This document shows positions 46,792-58,410 of a DNA stretch of 64,000 nucleotides, in pieces (position 1 is the first letter of the stretch; each line of letters starts with the position of its first letter). The DNA is from Macrostomum hystrix (Eukaryota; Platyhelminthes; Macrostomidae), in assembly GCA_950097015.1 (NCBI GenBank), contig CATNEN010000001.1, forward strand, positions 20,761,501 to 20,825,500. The letters run 5' to 3'. Position numbers and translations under genes: made by a program. Under the pieces are notes generated by a model. That model did no database searches, was not told the origin of the DNA, and was given only the letters and a program-made list of their open reading frames with translations.

Positions 46792-48237
46792 CAAATTTTC
46801 CTGTCAAAGCGCAGCTATTTGAGTTCTTATTATAAAAAACTGTTTTATCTGTAACAGTTTAACACGACTATAAAATCAGTGACGCCATTTTAAGCATATA
46901 AAATTCTTTGAGTACATTTTTTAATCAGAACTCCATCACTCGTACATCAGGAACTGATAAAACAAAAATTTGATTCCTGTACTCGTCTGTAAAGTAGAGC
47001 TTCACACATTTCTGCTCAGTATTTTATGCAGTATTGCATACAAAAAATGGTTTATCTGGTTGAGTAAAATTTCCCTCCTTCACTAGCTTATATTTCTCCC
47101 TTTGGGGACGTAAATGTAACCATTTAAAAGTCAGTATTCCAGATACTTGATCATTCAATTCACTTCTATTTTATACGTTACACTCCAGCCTATTCGGACT
47201 GCTCAATCACAGATAACTAAATGGTTTAGTAAGGTGTAAATAAACCTATAATATACTGAAAGTTTAATTGCTCTTCATTTTTGCTGTTGTTTTTTATATA
47301 TTAGGGCATTATAGGCTCGTAGTGAGAAATGTTTCTGGCAAAATTATATTTTGAGTAAGGATTTCGAACTCGTCTACTTGAATTATACTTGAAATTACCT
47401 TCTGCCGTTCCAGCCTCATGACTTGGAAAATAGGGAACTCTTTTGCACTGAGCAGAAATCGATAAAAGTGCATCGCTGCAGATGAGGTCTACCTGCTGTT
47501 CAGTTTGATGGTTGCCTTCGCTTCATTTCCAGTTGGTAACGGTGAGTCAGGGCTGCTGCTGTTGCTGATTGTCTCACCTGGAACTGGCCAATGGCTTCCA
47601 ACAATGGTTTCAAACAATGGGCCTATGCCCACGCAGGACATTGGATCTAAAGTGACGTTTCACTTTCCCTAAAATTCACATCCTAAAAATAAAATTATAT
47701 TTGCGGGATGTCTGTGGGCAATGGCAATCATTTGGTGACAGTTGACTCGAAGCCGGTACATGTGCTCTGACGTTTACATTGTTGGGCAGCTTACACACAC
47801 TGTACCTTGGGTTTTGACAGCCTACGGGTGCGGGACAAGCCCCCAAGCCTTCTCTCCGCGGCTGCGCTGTAAAAAATGTGGCCTCACTGAGGAATCGAAC
47901 TCATGGACCTTATTGCTAGAGACGGGCACTGACCCCTTTACTTTCCCCAAACGTCACACCTACTTAATTTCGCGTTCTCCATGTCTGGAAGTGTTAGGTA
48001 AAAAGAAAGTTTAGGTTTGTGAAAGTAGGTGATGACAATATATGACAGGTGATGCCGATATATGAAAGGTGGTATCATTGTGTGGCAAATGTGTGGACAT
48101 GCGATTTCTTTCGTAGACGTAGATGCATGCGAATGTTTGACAAGCGATTCAAGTCCACTATCGTTTTACTTCTCGCCTTTTGAGTAGTGTGTAGCGCAAC
48201 GTTTTTATCTTATGATTCATTCGCGGCACAGCACAAT
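46792..48237. other. 3' flank of gene 5 and spacer toward gene 6
   Basis: AATAAA at 47239-47244 is a candidate polyadenylation signal for gene 5. Apart from a reversed SINE (47770-47935) nothing else is recognisable. Confidence 0.4.
47770..47935 (-). mobile_element. Type A SINE fragment, minus strand
   Basis: Read on the minus strand: GAGTTCGATTCCTCAGTGAG, GGCCACATTTT, GCGCAGCCGCGGAGAGAAGG, CTTGGGGGCTTGTCCCGCAC and GGTACAGTGTGTGTAAGC. The B box is intact, while the A box end (beyond 47935) is degraded. Confidence 0.65.
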
Positions 48238-48350
48238 GAAACCGGCGGCGTCTGTCGAAACTGTCGAAACGGCAGCGTCTGCAGACAAGGCAAAAGCTCC
48301 GCGTCACTTGCTACAGCGGCTACTTTGGTAATCGAAGGCTTGTATGTTAT
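48238..48350 (+). pseudogene. Relic EGF exon, single frameshift
   Basis: One frame gives TGGVCRNCRNGSVCRQGKS; one base later the sequence continues TCYSGYFGNRR, which together form an EGF half-domain ending like the family's CSCYSGWEG. It is followed by the 16-bp minisatellite. No neighbouring exons were found, so this looks like the residue of a lost family member between genes 5 and 6. Confidence 0.45.
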
Positions 48351-48372
48351 GTTCACCTGGCAAACACTCCTA

Positions 48373-48705
48373 ACTCCCCATCCTCCTCACTTCGCCATCC
48401 TCCTCACTTCGCCATCCTCCTCACTTCGCCATCCTCCTCACTCCCCATCCTCCTCACTCCCCATCCTCCTCACGCACCATCCTCCTCACTCCCCATCCTC
48501 CTCACTCCCCATCCTCCTCACTCCCCATCCTCCTCACTCCCCATCCTCCTCACTCCCCATCCTCCTCACTCCCCATCCTCCTCACTCCCCATCCTCCTCA
48601 CGCACCATCCTCCTCACTCCCCATCCTCCTCACTCCCCATCCTCCTCACTCCCCATCCTCCTCACTCCCCATCCTCCTCACTCCCCATCCTCCTCACTCT
48701 CCTCA
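48373..48705. repeat. 16-bp minisatellite upstream of gene 6
   Basis: About 20 copies of CCTCCTCACTCCCCAT, with CACTTCGCCAT variants at the left end and CACGCACCAT variants inside. Confidence 0.93.
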
Positions 48706-49189
48706 CCAAACTGCCAAACCTCCGCAAAACCGTATCCTAATCCACGTATTTTTCCTTTCAGTGCCTTCTGCTTGTTTAATTTACCAAAATACACTTGTTT
48801 TGTACTTGAAAATTTCTTTGGTTTCTCCCTATGTTGGCTTAATTTATTTGCATTTTTACTTTTAGGAAAAAGAGACTTTTAGAAGAACGAAAATAAATTG
48901 TCCAATAACAAGCTGAATTACCAGAAGTTCACATAAGATGCAAAAAAGATTTTGTTCTAGCCAAAGTTAAGGCAATAAGTTTTAGTACATTGTGTGCTGC
49001 ATTTTAATCGCGACTTTTTCATTTCAGCAACACTTCCTCTTTTGCTACTGATAGTAAACACAGCTGGTTGCTATGATTTTTCTGAAGGCAAGAGTTCTGC
49101 ACTGCACTCACCAGCTCTGAGAGAAATAATTAGGTGAGCTGCAAAACCCAACTCTACCCTGCTCAATTCACCCTCCTGGCCCTATCCAC

Positions 49190-49335
49190 CTGACTCTTCC
49201 CTCCTCACTCTACCCTTCTCACTCTACCCTCCTTACTCTATCCTACTCACTCTACCCTCCTCACTCTACCCTCCTCACTCTACCCTCCTCACTCTCCCCT
49301 CCTCACTCTACCCTCCTCACTCTACCCTCCTCACT
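49190..49335. repeat. 14-bp minisatellite (CTACCCTCCTCACT)n upstream of gene 6
   Basis: About 10 copies. This is the intron-2 unit in opposite orientation, here placed like the 16-bp intergenic unit, linking the two repeat families. Confidence 0.9.
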
Positions 49336-49580
49336 CTTTAGACTTGCAGTTTTTTATCTTGAACTTCATCAGTCATTATTCTAAATATTAAATTGCTCTA
49401 AAATATATTTTTTACTCGATTATTAAGCTTTTCAAAGCTTTCAATTAGCTGCTCGAGAAAATACTAAAATTAATCGCCCATGACTTTCAGATTTCCCCTC
49501 GTCTTTGTAAAGGCCGCATTAAAAATTGCTAGTTGCTCTGGCAGGCCAGTTGACAGTTGAGTAGTGGACAGTGAGACCTC

Positions 49581-52500
49581 ATGGCACAAAATAATTCGTT
49601 GTATTTCTGGATTTTATTTTGGCTTTTACTGCCTTTGACCACCGCTGTGTCATTACCGACTGAGCAGTCATCAGGTGAGCTCATTAGGCAGGCTTCTCAA
49701 GGCGTTGCCAGTTGTCAAGAGTTTCACTGAGATCGGTGAGCATTTTGCCTGGCCTCTCATTTCAGATGTCGATGAAGCTGAAGCCACATTGGCGAGGCTG
49801 AGGAGAGCCGCCTGCAGTGCTGGCGACTGCCAGAATGGAGGCGTTTGCTGGCCGGGTCCTGTGACTGCGAGTACGCCTCCGTGCCTGTGTCCTGAGACGC
49901 ACCTTCCCCCCTACTGTGTTGTAGCAAATTCTAATCCAGTTGACTACTGCGCACCCGGACCAGACAACCCCTGCAAAAACGGAGCCACCTGCAACCGAAT
50001 AGCCGTCAGTCCCTTCTACAGCTGCAGCTGCGTTCCCGGATTCACAGGTAAACAATCACTTTATTTAGCAAGATAAAATTTCTTACCTACCACGAGGTTA
50101 AAAATCTATAAAAATGCAAATTAGTAAATTATATTCAGGCTCTTTTTTCATTTCCTTTCAACACAAACACACGAGCGCATTCGGCAATATAAAAAGCGAA
50201 GATTAGACAAATTCTCTTGGACAAAGTTCCAGTTTCAAGACAATTGTTTCTATCGGTTGCAAGAAGGTCCACTGAGCTTGCTGATTGTACTTATTTATGT
50301 GGAAAGTGTACTTGAAATTGGGACTCATGAGCGAATGGGAAATACAGAAGAATGAAGCTTGTGTTTTGTTGGTAAAGTGTAAAGTGAAGAGGATTAGAGT
50401 TATGAAGCTTATGCTCAGGACTGTTGGGGTGGATGCTAGAGTGAGGATAATAAACTGAGGAGGAGAGTAGAGTGAGGAGAGAAGAGTAGGGGTGGACGTA
50501 GGAGGGTAGTGTGAACGTACTCAGGAGGTAGAGTGAAGGGATAGAGTAGGGAGGGTAAAGTGAGTAGAATTGAGTAAGGAGGGTAGAGTGAAGAGGGTAG
50601 AGTGAGGAGGGTAGAGTGAGGAGGGTAGAGTAGAGAGGGAAGAGTAAGGAGGGCAGAGTGAGGAGGGTAGAGTGGTGAGAGTAGAGTGAGGAGGGTAGAG
50701 TGAGGAGGGTAGAGTGAGGAGGGTAGAGTGGGGGGCTAGAGTGAGAAGGGTAGAGTGGGGAGAGTAGATTGTGGAGGGTAGAGTGATGAGGGTTTAGTGA
50801 GGTTGGTAGAGTTAGTAGGGTAGAGTGAGGAGGGTAGAGTGAGGAGGGTAGAGTGAGGAGGGTAGAGTGGGGGGGTAGAGTGAGGAGGGTAGAGTGGGGA
50901 GAGTAGAGTGTGGAGGGTAGAGTGGGGAGGGTAGAGTGGTGAGGGTATAGTAAGGTTGGTAGAGTTAGTAGGGTAGGGTGAGGAGGGTAGAGTGGGGAGG
51001 GTAGAGTGAGGAGGGTAGAGTGGGGAAGGCAGAGTGAGGAGGGTAGAGTGGGGAGGGTAGAATAGAGAGGGTAGAGTGAGGAGGGTAGAGTGAGGAGGGT
51101 AGAGTGGGGAGGGTAGAGTGGGGAGGGTAGAGTGGGGAAGGCAGAGTGAGGAGGGTAGAGTGGGGAGGGTAGAATAGAGAGGGTAGAGTGAGGAGGGTAG
51201 ATTGAGGAGTGTAGATTGAGGTGGGTAGAGTGAGAAGGGTAGAGTGAGGAGGGCAGAATGAGGAGGGTAGAGTGGGATCGAGTGGATTCTCAAGTCAGAC
51301 GTTTCAAAGCCGATAAGAACAGAAAATGAGGTCATCTTCTGATGCTTAGAATATTGTTGCTTGACGGCAACTACTGCTCAGGCTCTCGTGTGAACTCAGC
51401 ATACTCCAGTTTAAGTCAAAACTTTTACTTGCAGCTCCAGCCGAGCTTCTTTCGCCTAACTAACTGTTACGAAGCTCCATTTTTAACTATGAAGGTAAAG
51501 GATCGCAGAGTTTGACATTTAGCGAAAAATTCACTCGCAAGTTTTTTGAAAAGCGACCACTTGAAAACAAATGATTTTCGCGAGCCACAGAAATTTTTAG
51601 CCAGTACATTCTTTGCTAACACTGGCAAGCATCAGGTATGTTTCACCACAATGGTTATGAAGCAGATTGTCTTGAGTCATAGAAACCATTATAATTAATT
51701 CTCTAGCCCGCGCTCATTTTTGAAATCTATTAAAGATTTTCACGTGTTGGCCCTGCGTCAGTTTTTTCAAACGGCGGCATTTCGCTCGAATTTCGATTGT
51801 GAAGTTGATTGAAGAAGTTGCCGATAGCACCAGAATGAGCAAAAATATCTAAAAATGTTTCAGTTAGGCAAATACGATATTTCAAATTGACGCGAAAATG
51901 TAAATCTTTTGAACAACCGCAGGCTACAACTGCGAAATCAACATCGACGACTGCGCCAGCCGGCCCTGCATCAACGGCCAGTGCACAGACCTGGTGAACA
52001 GCTACAGCTGCAGCTGCTACAGCGGTTGGGAGGGCTCCAACTGCGGCACCAACCATGACGACTGCTTCGCTGGCGCCTGTCTCAACAGAGGTCGTTGTGT
52101 GGACGGCAACAAAATGTGAGTTGCTTTCGTGTTTATTCTAACCTCAAAGAGCTTGCGCATCTTGCTAGCATTCTGATTTTCAGATACACCTGCGACTGCT
52201 CAGGGTTGGGATTTAGCGGCTCCAGGTGCGAAGTCAACATCGATGACTGCGTAGGCAATCCCTGCATAAATGGTCTGTGCTCAGACGGTGTGAAGGACTA
52301 CAGCTGCAGCTGCTACACAGGCTGGGAGGGCTTCAACTGCTCAGTTGACACAAACTTCTGCCTGCCGTCGCCCTGCCAGAATGGAGGCTTGTGCAGTGAT
52401 GGCAACTCCACGTGAGTGCAAAATGGCATCGCTCGCCAGTCATCTGAGAAAGTATATGCACTCGTATATGGCCTACTCTTCACCAGGCGCATTTGTAAGA

Positions 52501-55500
52501 AGCTCATTTCACTTTGTATCCATATTGATAAAACATCTTAAAAACTAATGACACAGTTCTTTAATTTTTGCACATTGTTTGTCTCATATTCAAGCTCGAA
52601 GTTAGTCCTATGTCTCTTGGTTGCCTTTGAAATTCTTGCTTTTATTCAATATTCCTTTTGGTCATTATGCCCACTTTCCTGATTACCAATTTGGAGATGT
52701 ACTGTATTGAATGTACAGAAAGTACAGTTCTGAATGCTTCGCAATCACGCTTTTACAGAACAGTGTAAAAGACGGGCAGCCCTCCTGAGTGGGCACTGCC
52801 TGTGTTCTGACTTCTGTCCGGTTCCTAAAATTTATTCTTTCAAAGCGCCTTTGATACGAAAGTGCCATCTTCAAATTAAACCCAAAAGTCCCAAAAATAT
52901 CTAAATGCTTTCCTCATATCCGGGGGGTCGGTGGCAGAGCGGTTAACGCTTTTGCCTCTCGCACCAAGGTCCTGATGCGTACTTACTGGCTTCTTTCTGT
53001 CAGCAGTTTCCTGGCATTTTGAAGTGTCTTCCAAGCTCACAATCGTTATTGGATATTTCCATGGCATTCATTATACAAGCAGCATTCTTGTACTAACAGC
53101 GAAAAATCATTGCGCATGTGCTGCGCAATGAAATCTAGCTAGTGTGGTCTCTAACTGGAGCCGCTCCTCCCCTTCCTGCCTACTGAACGTCTACCCGATC
53201 TACGAGCTACTAGCACTTGCGGGTGTGTTTATACTAATCCTACCCTTCACATGCATGCCGTAGTCTGAACTCAAACTTCTAGCTCACCAAGTGACTTACA
53301 AAATATTTCTTCTTGTACGAAACATGTTTCAGTTACAACTGCGACTGCTCGCGCATCGACTTCCAAGGCGTCAACTGCAGCTCCAAGATCGACGACTGTC
53401 TTGGTAACAATTGTCAGAACGGAGGCCGCTGCGTTGACGGTGTCAGACGCTACACCTGCGACTGTACAGACACGGGATTCAAAGGTGCCTTCTGCGAGAT
53501 CAACACAGACGACTGTGCCAGCCATCCCTGCATTAATGGTCTGTGCACGGACCTTGTGAAGGACTACAGGTGCAGCTGCTATAGAGGCTGGGAGGGCAAG
53601 AACTGCTCAATCGACACAAACTACTGCGTGCCGTCGCCCTGTCAGAATGGAGGCCTGTGCAGCAGTGATGGCAACTCCACGTGAGTGTTCAATTCAATAT
53701 TAATACTAAAAAACATTTATAATTAATCACAGGATAATTAGACTTTTATTAGTACATTACTCGTATTTGTACTAATAGTCAGCAACTAACTACACCCGTG
53801 GTTGATGCTGAATAAAAAATGGTAAAAATTATAGGAGTCTCTTGTACGAATTAGTCGAAGCCTCTGATTTTTTTGCTCTCTTGCTAAAAGTTGCTTAATT
53901 TAGCACAAAGTACAGTGATAAATCACGATAGAAAAACTTGAGTACATATATAGCAAAAAAATTAAACAGCTACACCTGCAGCTGCGATGCGGGGTTCGGC
54001 GGCAAGAACTGCAGCGTCAGGCTGACCGGCTGCGACTCCGCGCCGTGTCGGAATGGCGCCACCTGCGAGCCGGTTCTCTTAAGGGAGCTGCCGACACCTG
54101 AGCACGGACACCTGTGTACCTGCTCCGTAGGATGGACGGGCTCTCAGTGCAATCTCACAACCCTGGTCTCATTCAACGGCTCCGCCAGCTTCAGCGCCCT
54201 GCTCAGCATCGCAGCCTCGAGCAGCTCGGCTGACTGGACCTTTGACCTCTCATTCCGGAGCAGTCTCACCCAGTTCGATCTGATTCGGCTGTCCTCAGAC
54301 TCGGGACTCATCCGAGTCGGTGCTCACAACTCCAGCCTCATGCTGCTGCTGCTGCTGAATAGCAGCTCATCGTCTGTTATTGGTCAGACCAAGTGGCCAA
54401 TCAGTGAAAGTTTGGCTGCTGCTGATTGGCTCACACTGTCAGTCAGCCTGACCAATGGCAGTGCGACACTGACTCGGACGGGGTCGTCAGGAGTGAGGCA
54501 GTCTCTCACACAGCTGGTTGACGGACTGTCGCACACATTCAAGCGAGGCTCAGTGTCAGTTCGGGTCGGAGGCGACGCAGCATCGGCCAGTGGCGGCTTC
54601 CGCGGCTGCGTGCGGGATATGCGACTCGCGACTTCCAACTTGACATTCGTCGCCATAGAGACCACGGTGGAGTCGAGCAACGCGACCTGGGGAGTGTGCA
54701 GTCGATCGGTGCAGTGCGGCAGCCCATCGCCCTGTGAGCTTACGAGCTCGAGGTGCTTGGATGTGTGGAATGACTTTGTGTGCCAGTGCGCAGCGGACTT
54801 TGGTGGCCGCAACTGTTCTGTGCGACTTCCATCGTTCTCATTCGGACTGGGTGGCAACGCGTCCTCAGCGAGCTTCGCGTCAGTGCCCGCCGTCTCAAGC
54901 GTGTTCGGTGGCGACTCGTGGACGATCGAGCTGAGGCTGATGACTCTGTCTCCGGGAGCGTTTCTGATGCTGCTGGGCGACCCGAGCGACTCGGCGACCA
55001 CTCCGCGACTGCTCGTCACGGTGAGTGAGGACTGAACCATGTTTGTGGTTTCTAGCAGATCACATTTTCGTACAATGCCTCGTTGTCCTTCCTCAGATTG
55101 ATTCCACTGGATGTCTGTCTGCCCAGATTCTGCTTAGCAACGGTCTTCTGGTCGCAACGCTGACGTCCTCGGACTCTGTGGCTACTGGGAACTTTGTCTC
55201 TGTGAAGATCTACTTGTCTATTTCAAATCGCGTGTTGTCGCTGACAGTTGCGTCGGCTGTAAAGTCAGCATCGCTGAACAGTTTGAGTCCTCTGTCGCAG
55301 CCGTCGGGTCAGCTGATCGTCGGTGGCTTCAACGGAGCACCTTCAGCCAGGTGGGGCAGATCGAAACGATCTGTGTCGGTCCTGCCAGCCAGTGTGGCCT
55401 CCGCTCTGCCCGCCGGTACGACTGCATTCTTTGGCCTGCTCGCTGCTCTTCGAATAAACGGTGACCGGCCTCTGATTTCCGGTCCCGTATCAGCCAGCTT

Positions 55501-56678
55501 GCTCAGGAGCCTCACAGGTGCCATACCTGCCACTTATTCTTCTGGAGTTGCCTTAGCAACGCTGGAGAACAATGCTTGCGCTGTTTATGAGCCTTGCAAG
55601 AACGGGGCCACCTGCTCAAACGTGTTTCTCAACTCGTACTCGTAAGTGATCTCCGATCTTTCATTGAGTGTTTCTGTGATCAAAATGAATGTTCCACAAA
55701 GAGCGAATTTCGAATCCAGCTGCCAATGCCACCCTGGATATTCCGGAACCAACTGCTCAACGGACTATCCCGACTGCCATGAGAAGCCGTGCGGCAGTGA
55801 GGAAGTGTGCTTGGAGAAGAGCGACCCGGTCAATTACAATATAAAGATTCTGCCACCGCCATTCAATGGAGCTTTCAGCTACGGATCGGCTGCTGGATTC
55901 GCCTGTGTAAAATCGTATGGTAGGACAACAGCAAGCTTTCATTAGTTCTTTGAAATGGCAAAGTATTTGATAACTGGCGACTTTGTGACGGTATCTACTG
56001 GTTTTATGAATCCATTCAAGAAAAAAATGTGCAAATGCAGTCTTTACCTATCCTACTCACGAACTGGACATTGCAGTGAACTGGAGCTTCACAGGCTCAG
56101 CCGGATTCTATGTGATTCTGGTCGTGGTTTCTGCTGTTCTTTCGGCTGCCATCTCTATCTCAGTTTTTTTTCTTCTAATTAGACATGTAAGGGTCGCTGC
56201 TTTCTTTCTTGCATTGCTCATTTTGAGTTGATAAAACACAACAAATTCCTTTACAGGGTCACTTGGCAAGAAACCGATCTGATGACTATACCAATCGATC
56301 GCTATCAGGACATCAACAGCAGGTGACTTGGTGATTTTATTTATCCAGAAATCATTATTCTCTGAAAATGCAATTCTGTTTCAACAAGATTCTTCGAATC
56401 ATCTTTAGAAGCGGACTGATGGAGGCTTCGATGCAACGGTTGATGCAACTTATACTATTGCTGACCGGAACACAGTGCCTGTAAGTCAGTTTTCCACACC
56501 TTCGTCCTACTCAATTATTGCCTGACTCAAACATGTGTCGAACGTTTTTTAGACAGCCGAAAACAGCTGTTTGACACCCAGCAGTCCGGCGGTTGCCGCA
56601 GCTGAACTTGTCGAAGATGTGTACGACACGACAATCGACTCAAACTATGCCAACATGGACCAGAAATACAAATGCTAG
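49581..56678 (+). CDS. Gene 6: intact EGF(13)/LamG(2) receptor-like protein, 1104 aa, 12 exons
   Basis: Exons: 49581-49674, 49766-50047, 51923-52115, 52184-52411, 53333-53680, 53970-55020, 55097-55641, 55720-55919, 56077-56186, 56257-56322, 56409-56480, 56553-56678; 3315 nt, in frame. The signal peptide (MAQNNSLYFWILFWLLLPL) and the first three exons differ from gene 4; from exon 6 onward it is nearly identical to gene 4. It has RLRR before EGF1, EGFs 1-10, LamG1, EGF11, LamG2 with RSKR|S at 55358-55369, EGF12, a PFN module and a helix (about 992-1015). The same tail follows (YTN, VYDTTID, NYANMD) but ends KYKC rather than KYNC. Exon 6 starts in mid-EGF at a new acceptor (TTAAACAG|C), so EGF9 is a hybrid of two ancestral modules. 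Exon 9 is 33 nt shorter than in gene 4. In exon 3 one EGF reads NRGRC instead of NGGRC. Confidence 0.82.
50450..51275. repeat. 14-bp minisatellite in gene 6 intron 2
   Basis: Around 55 variable copies of GAGGGTAGAGTGAG with GTGGGGAG, GTTAGTAGG and TGTGGAGG variants. A segment of about 115 bp containing GTGGGGAAGGCAGAGTGAGG is repeated (51020 and 51130). It is more diverged than the gene 2 array. Confidence 0.92.
51276..51922. other. Rest of gene 6 intron 2
   Basis: Non-repetitive. It shares AAAATGTAAATCTTTTGAAC-like sequence before exon 3 with genes 1 and 2 (paralogous intron). No other feature was seen. Confidence 0.4.
52921..52972 (+). mobile_element. Head-only fragment of a type A SINE, gene 6 intron 4
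   Basis: GGGGGGTCGGTGGCAGAGCG, then GTTAACGCTTTTGCCTCTCG and CACCAAGGTCC, stopping abruptly before the B box. This is the best-preserved 5' end of the family in the window. The remainder of this intron (52412-53332) shows nothing further. Confidence 0.7.
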
Positions 56679-57094
56679 ACAGTTTGGCGCGACTATTTAA
56701 TCCTGGTTTGGTGCATAACATCTTGGTTTGTGCCATCATGACATCATGCTGTCGCGATTTTTTTATTTTTTATGTGTCTCAGTGTTTTTTGCGCCGTTTC
56801 AGTAACAACGTTTTTTGTCATGTTTTATAATTTGTAAAGAAGAAAAACATAATTCATGTTAAAACAAAAAATCTTAACGGTTTAAAGTTTTATAACCGTT
56901 TTTTAGGAAACGTGATTAAGAGTAATATTTTTATTGTTCTTTGTGTTAAAAACTAGAACGACGTATTTCAAGAAAAATGTATTTGCTATCTATAAGCTTA
57001 AATTTGAGCTTCATTTTTGCTTCAAGAAGTACAAGTAGTTCAATCCTTTATTCATTTATATTTACTTTTTCACTTGGAATCTGGTTTGAAGTCC

Positions 57095-58410
57095 TCGTGA
57101 GTTTGATAGACACTCGTGTGTCTGATGGACCCTTGTGAGTTTGATGGACACTTTTCTGTTTGATGGAAACTAGTATGTTTAAGGACACTCGTGTGATTGA
57201 TGGAAACTAGTATGTTTAAGGACACTCGTGTGATTGATGGAAACTAGTATGTTTAAGGACACTCGTGTGATTGATGGAAACTAGTATGTTTAAGGACACT
57301 CGTGTGATTGATGGAAACTAGTATGTTTAAGGACACTCGTGTGATTGATGGAAACTAGTATGTTTAAGGACACTCGTGTGATTGATGGAAACTTGTATGT
57401 TTAAGGACACTCGTGTGATTGATGGAAACTAGTATGTTTAATGGACACTCGTGTGTCTGATGGACCCTTGTGAGTTTGATGGACACTTTTCTGTTTGATG
57501 GAAACTAGTATGTTTAATGACACTCGTGTGATTGATGGAAACTAGTATGTTTAATGGACACTCGTGTGATTGATGGAAACTAGTATGTTTAAGGACACTC
57601 GTGTGATTGATGGAAACTAGTATGTTTAAGGACACTCGTGTGATTGATGGAAACTAGTATGTTTAATGGACTCTCGTGTGATTGATGGAAACTAGTATGT
57701 TTAAGGACACTCGTGTGATTGATGGAAACTAGTATGTTTAAGGACACTCGTGTGATTGATGGAAACTAGTATGTTTAATGGACTCTCGTGTGTTTGATGG
57801 AAACTAGTATGTTTAATGGACACTCGTGTGATTGATGGAAACTAGTATGTTTAATGGACACTCGTGTGATTGATGGAAACTAGTATGTTTAAGGACAATC
57901 GTGTGATTGATGGAAACTAGTATGTTTAATGGACTCTCGTGTGATTGATGGAAACTAGTATGTTTAAGGACACTCGTGTGATTGATGGAAACTAGTATGT
58001 TTAAGGACACTCGTGTGATTGATGGAAACTAGTATGTTTAATGGACTCTCGTGTGTTTGATGGAAACTAGTATGTTTAATGGACACTCGTGTGATTGATG
58101 GAAACTAGTATGTTTAAGGACACTCGTGTGATTGATGGAAACTAGTATGTTTAAGGACACTTGTGTGATTGATGGAAACTAGTATGTTTAATGGACTCTC
58201 GTGTGATTGATGGAAACTAGTATGTTTAAGGACACTTGTGTGATTGATGGAAACTAGTATGTTTAATGGACTCTCGTGTGTTTGATGGACACTCGTGTGT
58301 TTGATGGACACTCGTGTGTTTGATGGACACTCGTGTGTTTGATGGACACTTGTGTGTTTGGTGGACACTCGTGTGTTTGTTGGACACTCGTGTGCATGAT
58401 GGACACTCGA
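57095..58410. repeat. 37-bp minisatellite, expanded copy of the 33.9-34.8 kb array
   Basis: Roughly 30 copies of the compound unit with GATTGATGGAAACTAGTATG and TTTAAGGACACTCGTGT, then a few 19-bp units at the right end. The left copy expanded the 19-bp unit instead, so the arrays diverged after duplication. Confidence 0.93.

Noticed and set aside
52921-52972. Functional tRNA gene (TGGCAGAGCGG with a GTTTGCCTCTCGCACC-like arm in several places)
   Set aside because: No acceptor-stem closure or intact anticodon arm, and a conserved non-tRNA body follows in full copies. These are tRNA-derived SINE heads.
2592-56678. Orthology to Crumbs
   Set aside because: EGF-LamG alternation is similar, but no FERM-binding juxtamembrane motif or ERLI end is present, tails carry different motifs and only one or two LamG domains occur. 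Family membership cannot be claimed without a search.
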